Translations under genes and position numbers: made by a program
Notes under the pieces: generated by a model
What the model saw: the letters and a program-made list of their open reading frames with translations, nothing else
Told to the model about the DNA's origin: nothing
Database searches by the model: none
Source of the DNA: Ophiothrix spiculata
Lineage: Eukaryota; Echinodermata; Ophiuroidea; Amphilepidida; Ophiotrichidae
Reading direction: 5' to 3' (one strand)
Assembly: GCA_000969725.1 (NCBI GenBank)
Contig: JXSR01S010543.1
DNA length: 25,262 nucleotides
Part shown: in pieces, positions 1 to 8,031 of the stretch
How the letters are laid out: each line of letters opens with the position of its first letter
How positions within the stretch are numbered: position 1 is the first letter of the stretch

Positions 1-900
1 TGATCTAAAATGAGCACTTTTGAGGTAAAATGTGAAAATAAATTATGGAAACAAATATTGCAGTTCAACACCTAATCCCAGAACTAATTTTAACACTTTT
101 AAGGGCCTGCATTTATTGTAACAGTGCATTTTTGTCAAAAAACTAATAAATGATCCGATCAAACAGTGGTGTCTACACAATGACTTCTCTGGAAGCGGCA
201 AGTCAACATTACCATTATTGACTGGTATCCGTAAAAGATTCACATTGAATACACTGGAAGCGGGAAGCCACGTATCATGAACATGGATCTTAGAAATTCT
301 ATATCATGCATGACCGTATAATACTTAACAATGCCATAACCAGGTTTGCTAACTGAAATAAAAGATTTTAATTTTCAAAGGATTAAAGTGTAACTTCATG
401 CTTTTCACATTCGTTTCCATGATTTCATTAGGTTTATTTGACTTTTTGGTTAGTTGATGAACATTGATGAAAGTTTGTTTTGCAACTAGTTTAATCATCG
501 ATTTTCATTATGGAGGAATTTTCACACATGACATCTTTGTGACGAAAATTACCGCGTATTTTCAGTCTCCATTTGATGTAGCGATAGTTGCGCGGTGATC
601 TTAAACTCTTTGCGAAAAGATGACGCGCCTGATATCTCCTATAGTAACCAAAATTATAAAACAACGAACGAAAAATTCATTTCATTTGAGGAACCGGGAA
701 CAAATCAAATGATCACACTTTAGGAACAGCAGATGATCGATATAAATTTGTCACATCAAGTTGGTAAGCAAGCACCCTCTAGCTTTTTCTAGTGAATTTT
801 CTTTTTGATTAAAATAAAGACAGACGGACAGAAAACAGTAATATAAGTAGAAACGCATTAATAATGATGTTCATGGATAGGTCTATATGGTCAAAATAAA
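1..900. other. intergenic stretch without a recognisable gene
   Basis: AT-rich DNA. Reading frames are short and have no domain-like composition on either strand. No repeat boundary, tRNA or splice-flanked exon was recognised here. Confidence 0.5.
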
Positions 901-921
901 CATCCAAACGTTCGTTGACTG

Positions 922-950
922 TACTTCTTCTACTTCTACTTCTACTTCTA
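922..950. repeat. TACTTC microsatellite
   Basis: Hexamer TACTTC is repeated about four times with one interruption. Read on the minus strand it gives an artificial Val-Glu run, so the open frame across it should not be taken as a gene. Confidence 0.7.
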
Positions 951-1129
951 CGCTTATTCTCATCAAAGCCTTTTCAGCATCTAGACTAGATGAGCTCTCT
1001 GGTCCTAGACTCGAGAGATGATATACTTTTGAAGGTATAGTGACTATGCACTCTGGCCCTAGAGTAGATGACGTATTTTGACATACGGTCACGGTTGCCG
1101 GGGAAGGTTCCCCTACTCTTATTTCGAAC

Positions 1130-1278
1130 GGCCGTAGCCTAGCCCGTGACGTTCTTTTACATCCGACAGTGTGTCAGGAACACTTCAGATGGGACCGACG
1201 GCTTTACGTGCCCTCCGAAGGACGAAGCAAGTAGAGCAAAGTTTCTTGCTTAAGGAAACAAGGAGACGTACCGAGAGC
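1130..1278 (-). mobile_element. SINE body fragment (tRNA head missing)
   Basis: Positions 1219-1268 closely match 11055-11104, sharing the block aagtttcttgc followed by gaaacaaggagacgta. At the second site this block lies next to a tRNA-like head read on the minus strand. Here no tRNA-like boxes follow, so this looks like a fragment lacking the head. The upstream part (about 1130-1210) is assigned only by position and moderate GC content. Family membership is inferred from the two copies in this window. Confidence 0.5.
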
Positions 1279-1688
1279 CGAGAAAAGTACAAAAGAATTA
1301 GACCTGAACGATGCAATAGGCACATGATTAAAACTATCTTGATATCATGATACACAAGTCATGCAAAATTGAATCCATTGGGTAATACGAATTCTTAATT
1401 AAACCTTGAAGTTATGTTGCCAAGCGCCACAGGTCTCTTATCACTAACGCAAAATCTTATTTCATCTTATCTATTTTTCATTTCTTTGGATAGTTTTTAT
1501 AATCAAAATGGGAAAATCTTGACAAAAGTCTGTTCGTCTACGCATGGATGATGAACTGAAGGGACGACAAACACTGCTGTAAAGATCAAGACAGTAACAG
1601 ACTCAAACGGAAAAGCCAAGCATCTGTTGGGCCGTGACTTTTATTCAGAGAATAAAATAGCCCAAGACTAAAGCAGTAAGAAACAACA

Positions 1689-1979
1689 ATGTCGATGTCA
1701 CGGTTTGATTGGGATCAAACCGAAAAGCGTGCGGCGGCTTGCATGGAGAAAATTCACCATCTCATCGAGGAATGCGGATCTTTCTGTAGGGCCCTTGAAG
1801 ACAACGGTGACTTCTTGGACAAGAGACAAGATCGGCTCAGGAATTGCAGAAGGAAATTTAATAAAATGGCGATCGAGTGTGAGAGAATGAAGCACGATTT
1901 ACAAGTCGTGAAAGCAAAAGTTGATGCAGAGGTCATTCCCGATACTAAAACTGTTCCAAACGGATGGTGGAGTAAATAA
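1689..1979 (+). CDS. 96-residue helical protein of unknown function
   Basis: I do not recognise this protein. The frame opens with an ATG in good context (aacaacaATGTCG). An in-frame TAA at 1677-1679 makes this the first possible start if the message is unspliced. The product is charged and rich in Lys, Arg, Glu and Asp. From about residue 10 to 82 it has leucine, isoleucine and methionine at coiled-coil-like spacing (EKIHHLIEECGSF, then DKRQDRLRNCRRKFNKM). The tail ends in NGWWSK. No signal peptide or membrane segment is seen. AATAAA overlaps the stop codon and a GT-rich stretch follows, which would allow a minimal 3' end. It could instead be one exon of a larger gene or a retrocopy. Moderate confidence that it is coding, none about function. 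Confidence 0.5.
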   Translation: MSMSRFDWDQTEKRAAACMEKIHHLIEECGSFCRALEDNGDFLDKRQDRLRNCRRKFNKMAIECERMKHDLQVVKAKVDAEVIPDTKTVPNGWWSK

Positions 1980-1980
1980 A
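1975..1980 (+). terminator. poly(A) signal overlapping a stop codon
   Basis: AATAAA spans the TAA stop (1977-1979) of the 96-residue frame. A GT-rich tract (tgtatgtttgtttt) begins about 20 bases further on, the usual arrangement for a downstream cleavage element. Whether it is used is inference. Confidence 0.4.
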
Positions 1981-2284
1981 TAACGGCATGTTATTGCTAG
2001 ATGTATGTTTGTTTTGATACACTATATCGTAAGAAATTTATTATTCCGCGATCTGAATACGACCGCAACCCGTGTTCACAGGTGCGGCGTTTAGGGAACT
2101 TTTATGGTACCACAAAAACATAAAAGTTATAATAGCGGTGATAACTGGATGGTTGATCCTTTGACCCCGCCCTCCCTCTCCCTTTATGGCGTCACCCTTG
2201 CTCAGGGCATCGTTATCATTACTGCTATACATGTACACTGGTAGAAAAAATACACATACTATCTCAGCCGCTGTGATACTGAGA

Positions 2285-2631
2285 GACTAGATTCCCCCCG
2301 GGGGGGGGGGGGCTACTAACATTGACAAGGTATACGTATATATGTGCCTGCCTTTTGGGGTGATTTTTCCAGGAATTTGGTATATCAATGGGGTGTTTTT
2401 CATCTCAGATGAAAGCAAAGCACCCAATTTTCATAAATTGGGTGCTTTTTGGAAAATTTGCACACAAAAAAGCACCCAATTTGAGTAAAATGTGGGTGCT
2501 TTTCCATTAAAATTGGTATACTGATGGGTGGATTTTTGAGCCAAAAATAGGTATAGAGATGGTCAGTTTTTCGGAGTCCGGCAGGCACATACCCGTACAA
2601 AAGTTGTTGAAGCCCCCCGGGACTAGATTCC
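2285..2631. mobile_element. G-rich-ended MITE with 11-bp target duplication
   Basis: An 11-bp direct repeat, gactagattcc, sits at 2285-2295 and 2621-2631 and brackets a 325-bp insert (2296-2620). The insert ends are inverted. The left begins with a run of C then G and leads to gtgcctgcc (about 2345-2353). The right, read backwards, gives cccggggggct and then tgtgcctgcc. The core holds related, diverged units (ggtatatcaatgggg, ggtatactgatggg) and a 14-bp-stem hairpin at 2417-2446 (aaagcacccaattt with its complement). No transposase is present, so it is non-autonomous. The superfamily is not assigned. Confidence 0.75.
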
Positions 2632-2832
2632 GGTACATAGGCCTATAACCGTTAAACGAAGGTAATCTCTTAAAGCAATACTATAAGATTTGATCGTAAA
2701 AACAGCATAAAATGGAAGAATGTGACTATCTAAAAGCGATTTCAAGTGTAGTTTGTGAAAAAAATTGTTTTGCCACCAAAAAATGGTTAAAAAGCACATG
2801 CATGCTTTCCTATACTAATAGGCCTACATGTG

Positions 2833-2862
2833 GAATTAAATTCGGGATCCCGAATTTAATTC
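2833..2862. repeat. perfect 30-bp palindrome
   Basis: The arm gaattaaattcggga is followed immediately by its exact complement, with no spacer, centred on GGATCC. It lies outside the neighbouring mobile elements. Confidence 0.85.
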
Positions 2863-3210
2863 AACAAATGGCCATAACAAGAAAAAGTAAGCATCTTTGA
2901 GCCAAATCGTTTGGTTTTTTTCAAATCATAAAACAAACCCAATAAGCCAAACAAATCAAAAGTCATGAGTGACAGGGGGCGTTTCATTTTTAACACTTTA
3001 TATTATTTATGGTATAAATTGTTCACCCGGGTGGCATTGGGAAGTACTCAAATAACGTTTTCAAACATACGGGCTTGGGAACCGATTTTTTTGGGGTCAA
3101 AATTAGCGTCTTGGAGCAATTAATTTTTTTTTCAAAAGGTCTTGCAAACCGATCTGTCCATAAAAATATAATCTTAAAGCTAAAATATGACAAAATAAGC
3201 TTAAAACGTA

Positions 3211-3430
3211 CGCTGCAAAAACTGCAGTGTTCTACAACACGTTCAGAACACGTTCAGACATGCCAAAAACGCGTTCTAAATGTAACAGATATAGAACGCG
3301 TTTTTGACACGTTCAATGTGTTCTGGATGTATTCCAGTGATGTTCCAGAACATCACTTGAACACACTCAGAACACATCGGACACGTCAAAAACGCGTTCT
3401 ATATCTGTTACATTTAGAGTTTTTGCAGTG
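3211..3430. mobile_element. foldback MITE with CACTGCAAAAA ends and TA target site
   Basis: The left end cgctgcaaaaact and the right end agtttttgcagtg are inverted copies, each flanked by TA. Inside, the arm at about 3272-3310 (gttctaaatgtaacagatatagaacgcg) reappears inverted at about 3386-3418, so most of the element can fold on itself. TA flanks and short ends point to a Tc1/mariner-type MITE. The open frame crossing it is a by-product. Confidence 0.7.
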
Positions 3431-3439
3431 TAATTCTTA

Positions 3440-4250
3440 AATCGTTCTTACTGATTTTATGAAGTATGCTTTGAAATGGAGGTCATGGAAACTCAGTGAG
3501 AAAAGGCTTTAAAATGGTCTTTCCCATACCTTCGACGGTGCATCCTCGTGATTGTTTGCTTTCTATTCAAAACATATGCAATTCAAATTATGTATTCACA
3601 TGGTATTCAAATAATCACCATAATTTTGAAAAATATCATCATATTAACGATATTTAGACATTCTAATTAAATGGAAATATATTTCCTATATGGGTCATGT
3701 ACATTGATTAAAAAGCATGGTTTTATTTCAGGGTATGGTGTAGTGAGTAAAAATGTTGTTAATTATATTTTTTAATTATATTCCAATCAATTGCCTTCAT
3801 GATAATGTTGCACTAATTGAGTTCTTTACAAACCCGGAAAATTGAAATATGAGCTAGAAGAAAAACGCAGTGAACTAACACGCACCTGTCTTAATTTCCG
3901 TTCTTTTATCACATAAGATGGAACACGCATTTTCATTTTTATTAAAAAATTCATTTTTTCTGAAGGCAAATTCATTTCACATTCAGGCTTAGCTGTGTAG
4001 TGAACGTTTGATTTTATGGTCTCTAATTCATTTTCTTATGTTGAAAATAATTTTGATTATTTTACGCGCAATTTTTCGCGTTTGTATATGATGCATTAGA
4101 CGCATCTTTATCGTACGCATACAACGCAATAAAATGTTTACCATGGAGATTTAGCAACATTATCATTGACGAGTCCAAAAGCATCTGCAGGAACTGACGT
4201 CCAGGAAAAATCCGTTTCATCATTTATTTGTTTTGACTAAATCGTCTGCA
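3440..4250. other. AT-rich region upstream of the 1077-residue frame
   Basis: No gene or repeat boundary was recognised. It presumably contains the promoter and 5' untranslated region of the following gene, but no convincing TATA or initiator could be fixed by eye. Confidence 0.35.
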
Positions 4251-4252
4251 CA

Positions 4253-7200
4253 ATGGGTTTGCCGAATTCAAACCCGCCATTTGAGCAGCTTTGTACAAAC
4301 ATGCCTCGGCGGTATTACAATCTGTTGAACGGCGTGTACGCTGATGTTGAAGTACGATTAAATTCTGTAGATTCGGGGATCAACGTCGTTCGACAGCGGA
4401 TTAGCGAGTTTGAAAAATTACTGGATAAGCATGCAGATCGTTGTGAGGCAGTTGAGACTCGAATCAAAGCTCTGAAGGATCAATTTGCGGATATTGATAA
4501 AGAAGTATCCGACATGATATTACAATGCGAAAATGCTGAATTGAATAATGGGTTGGTTGAATATGAAGAAGACAGCGAGGGACTACACGATCACGAGAAT
4601 GACTTTATAACTGAATCAGAAGAGTCGTCACATCATATTAAAAGTCACGAAAAATCTGCAAATAAAAATGTGAGTACCGATATTGTTATTCATCGGAACG
4701 ACGTTTGTGCCAAAAGGGCGCATGCGACGTCTTTAAGTGAAATTTTTGATAGCTTTAATGCATCTACCCGCGTTGATTCAGAAAGGCACACGTCTGATAA
4801 ATCTTTGGATGTCGTAAAAGATGATTTGGGGCAAGGTAAAGAATCAAACATTAAACGTAACATTAAAAAGAAAAGGACAGTGTCTTATCTTGAAAATGTG
4901 TATATTGATCAGAATAAGAGTAACTCGGAGAAGATGGAGCATAACAGTGCAAGGAAACTTACTTACGTCCGGTTGAGCGGATCACCTGCTCAACGATCTC
5001 AATACCATGACGAAGTTCACAGCAACGAAACGAAGGGTGTGTTTAAAGGTAAATCGAGTTCTGAATGTGCGATAGACGGTCAAACTAACAATGCAACAGC
5101 TGATTCGTCTTCCGAGTTAATGACTGAGCAAAATGTCTTGGAGATAATTAGAAAATATACAGAAAAGAATTGGTTTGAAAGCGAGCATGTAAATCAGGAA
5201 AATGCGAGTGAAAATTGTATTTCTAAACCGCCAGTTTTGGTTGTCACGGATACAAGCAAACAAAATGCAGAAGATAATGATACAAGACAAACAACTTTTC
5301 ATGTTTCTGATACATCAGAATCGCATGTTGTAAACTCGACTTTGATAAAGGCGGGAATTTCAAATTGTGCTGTTCATTCAGAAACGAATCATAATGTTAG
5401 AACGCGATTCAGCCAATCTGAGAAAATGATTGATGTGGACATTCTATCAGCAAATGATTTTGATATTGCTGTTCGGTTCCATGACGAATCAAAAAACAAA
5501 GATCCAAGGAAAGACAATATCAACTCAGAAATTAAAACCATCATGCCAATAAAATTATCATCTGAACCATGTACTAGTAAAATCGAAATAAAGGAAGAGG
5601 TCTCGACTGGGATTCAAACAGATAATGTGAGGAGTATACCCAGACAAAGTCAAACAGATGAAAGCAAGATGTTGCCGAAAGAAATTCAGACTGATATTTG
5701 TAAATCCATGACAAAAGGTAGTCAAACGATAAAAAGTACAGATCCACCGCTAAAATCAGTCCCGAAAAGTTGCCAAACAGATAATTACCTTAAGACTTCC
5801 ATTAACGATGAATCACTGGAAAACACATCGAAAGATTTGCCTTCAAAATTCATGATGTCAGATTTCAAAGATCCAAAAATTGATGCATTGATAAAACCAA
5901 AGCCACGCCATGTTGAAATGGCTTCAAATTTCGACTCAGATGACTTCATTTTATCGGACGCCACTAGCAGATGGTCAAGTAGAAAAAGTAGTTGTAGTAG
6001 TTGTCAGAACGTCTTTGTCAATGATAAGTCTGATGACAAAGACGAAACCGAATCATGTCGATCAGGTACAGGATCAGGTATATCGTCTGCCACGTATATT
6101 GTTGAAAGTAATAAAATCAGTCCACGTGACACCGATTTTGGCGCGAAACAACTTGATACATGTGACAGTAATCGTTGTTACTACTGTGGGAAGGACGCTA
6201 AATTGCATGAGAACATGACTTCGTCTTATTCTGACTGGATTGCGCGTAAGAATTTGTTGAATCAGGAATTTGACTCAAATGTTACAAGGCATGGTTGTTG
6301 CCATTGTGACCCAATAAATACTGAACATTATAAGAAAGATAAAAATAATAATCGACGTGCTTATGACGGGGCTCATGATAAATATTCTGGTACAATTGCA
6401 AGTAGTTTTTGTTCTATTTCTGACGATCATTCCTCGCAGAAAGCGGAAAACAAGAATCTTACACAAATTTCTTTTACTTCTTTGCAGCAAGGTGGCGTAG
6501 ATATGAAACATCAGCAAGGTGTTCGTATTGAACGACATCAGGATGAAGATGATACGTTAAAAATATCACAGACTGAGAAACAAAGTCCTTATCAACCTGA
6601 CGACAAAGGTCTAGCAACGGAAGTCGAATGTCATAGGTCATCAAGGATTACATCTACAGAACAGGTGCAATGTTTAGAAGGTTCTAAACAAATCATGAGT
6701 GCCTACACAAAAAGAGCTTTAATTCGCCATTCTTCTGATATTTCTGCTGATAAAGATCACACGTCGACCAGCAATTTGCAAAGGCGATCAGAAAGCTTGA
6801 TGGAGAGCCTTAAGCACCATAAAATAGTTAACCCGAGCGTTTTAAAGGCATACGTAGACAATGTCAATGACATTGTCTCTAGCGCATCCACATCAAAGTT
6901 AAATATAGAATCACACGCTCGTCTTTCGTCTGACGAGCAAAGTTTACGCAAACATACTTTGGGAGCAAACGACATCTTTTGCAAGATTGCTGAAAAATCC
7001 AATTCTTCAAAAAGGTCAACTAAAGATGGTCAAGATCGTACGGAGAACCAAAACAAAGGTGGAGAGAAACGCCTTGAACATTGTATGAAACAAAACTGCT
7101 TAAAAGCAGTGCTTCATGTTTATGTGGTGAGATTTCTGAATATCCTTGACGACCACACTGCAAGAGAAATTGCACGCAAAACTTCTGCTATCTATGACAA

Positions 7201-7486
7201 TAGTGACAAAGCAAGCGGCAAGCTTAGAAACACAAACTTTGATCAAGAACGGATTAAAAAGGCATTCTGTAAGCGATTAGGTTTGAAATCTAAAATGATA
7301 CCGTTGATTCAACAATTTGGGGAGAAGGGCAGCCATAGTGAGAACGTCCAGTTTGAACCTCGTTTTGTTAGTGACAATGAAGTGAAGAGACTTTTGGTTT
7401 CCTTGGAGAAAGTTGCATCAGATAAACTTCTGAATGAGGCTCTTCGTCTTGTGGTAGCTACAGTGCACGTACTTGTTCACACATAG
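4253..7486 (+). CDS. 1077-residue disordered protein with coiled coil and QTD repeats
   Basis: Long intronless frame starting at cacaATGGGT and ending TAG. I do not recognise a family. Residues about 25-95 have heptad-like hydrophobics (NLLNGVYADVEVRL, VRQRISEFEKLL, RIKALKDQFADI) and should form a coiled coil. The next several hundred residues are Ser, Asn, Asp, Glu and Lys rich, hence probably disordered. Residues 201-208 (KRNIKKKR) could be a nuclear signal. At 453-511 five Q-T pairs recur (GIQTD, QSQTD, EIQTD, GSQTI, SCQTD) at 455, 467, 479, 491 and 508, resembling multivalent LC8 (DYNLL) sites. Cysteines C642-x2-C645 and C682-C683-x-C685 might bind a metal. The last 140 residues look helical (LKAVLHVYVVRFLNIL). 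A cytoplasmic or nuclear scaffold is inferred. No signal peptide or membrane span is seen. Confidence 0.8.
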   Translation: MGLPNSNPPFEQLCTNMPRRYYNLLNGVYADVEVRLNSVDSGINVVRQRISEFEKLLDKHADRCEAVETRIKALKDQFADIDKEVSDMILQCENAELNNGLVEYEEDSEGLHDHENDFITESEESSHHIKSHEKSANKNVSTDIVIHRNDVCAKRAHATSLSEIFDSFNASTRVDSERHTSDKSLDVVKDDLGQGKESNIKRNIKKKRTVSYLENVYIDQNKSNSEKMEHNSARKLTYVRLSGSPAQRSQYHDEVHSNETKGVFKGKSSSECAIDGQTNNATADSSSELMTEQNVLEIIRKYTEKNWFESEHVNQENASENCISKPPVLVVTDTSKQNAEDNDTRQTTFHVSDTSESHVVNSTLIKAGISNCAVHSETNHNVRTRFSQSEKMIDVDILSANDFDIAVRFHDESKNKDPRKDNINSEIKTIMPIKLSSEPCTSKIEIKEEVSTGIQTDNVRSIPRQSQTDESKMLPKEIQTDICKSMTKGSQTIKSTDPPLKSVPKSCQTDNYLKTSINDESLENTSKDLPSKFMMSDFKDPKIDALIKPKPRHVEMASNFDSDDFILSDATSRWSSRKSSCSSCQNVFVNDKSDDKDETESCRSGTGSGISSATYIVESNKISPRDTDFGAKQLDTCDSNRCYYCGKDAKLHENMTSSYSDWIARKNLLNQEFDSNVTRHGCCHCDPINTEHYKKDKNNNRRAYDGAHDKYSGTIASSFCSISDDHSSQKAENKNLTQISFTSLQQGGVDMKHQQGVRIERHQDEDDTLKISQTEKQSPYQPDDKGLATEVECHRSSRITSTEQVQCLEGSKQIMSAYTKRALIRHSSDISADKDHTSTSNLQRRSESLMESLKHHKIVNPSVLKAYVDNVNDIVSSASTSKLNIESHARLSSDEQSLRKHTLGANDIFCKIAEKSNSSKRSTKDGQDRTENQNKGGEKRLEHCMKQNCLKAVLHVYVVRFLNILDDHTAREIARKTSAIYDNSDKASGKLRNTNFDQERIKKAFCKRLGLKSKMIPLIQQFGEKGSHSENVQFEPRFVSDNEVKRLLVSLEKVASDKLLNEALRLVVATVHVLVHT

Positions 7487-7675
7487 TCCAGTACTAATCA
7501 CATTGCGGCTTGCTACACATGCACAGATAATTAATCAACATCTCCGTAAACCACTTTGCATCATTCTAGACTGAATCTACAATCTACATGGACCTTATAG
7601 ATCCGGATCTGCCAATTAAGCGCTATGTGTATTCGGAGATCTGGATCTGCATGAGAGATGCTGAATGATCTCGAT

Positions 7676-7943
7676 CAATCTACACAGGAGTGCAAATCCA
7701 GATGAATGTGCATCTCAGAAAGCCGCTTTGCAGTAGACTGTAGTATGTGGCTATCAATTTGGATGAAACAAAGCACATTTTGTAGCTAAAGAAATTGGCT
7801 TTTGATATCGATAAATGACAATATGATACAAAGTGTAACTTTATTCTTTCAGCGTTTCTGTTTTCCAACTATTAGGACATGCGGATCTCAGATCTGGATC
7901 TCGGAGATGCGCATGCATCTGGAGCTGCACACCGTGTAGATTG
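7676..7943. mobile_element. MITE with CAATCTACAC inverted ends
   Basis: The left arm starts caatctacacaggagtgc and the right arm ends gctgcacaccgtgtagattg. Read inverted they align for about 45 bases, including ccagatg and gcatctc blocks. The 268-bp element lies between the 3' ends of two convergent genes. No clear target duplication was found. Related GGATCT-rich sequence continues to the left (7570-7660), so the true boundary may be wider. Confidence 0.55.
7840..7845 (-). terminator. candidate poly(A) signal of the astacin gene
   Basis: AATAAA on the minus strand, about 190 bases past the stop that follows the EGF2 exon when the donor is read through. It lies inside the 7676-7943 MITE, so if used, the mobile element supplies the transcript end. 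This is positional inference only. Confidence 0.35.
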
Positions 7944-8031
7944 CCCCTATGTCTTATGTTGATCATGCCGATTGTCTCAACCATGATAGATTAACGGTCA
8001 CAACCATCTTAATAAAGAGAATGTGTTATTG

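Noticed and set aside
883..1092. Minus-strand frame with a Val-Glu repeat
   Set aside because: The repeat is the TACTTC microsatellite, and no other coding support was seen.
3075..3440. 121-codon plus-strand frame
   Set aside because: Most of it is the palindromic MITE at 3211-3430, and the rest is low in coding character.
5117..7002. Antisense frames within the 1077-residue gene
   Set aside because: They overlap a much longer sense frame with coherent composition and repeats, and have no motif of their own.
7991..8007. A tiny terminal exon (DGCDR then stop) after EGF2 with acceptor at 8008
   Set aside because: It would need a 38-nt intron, too short for normal splicing.
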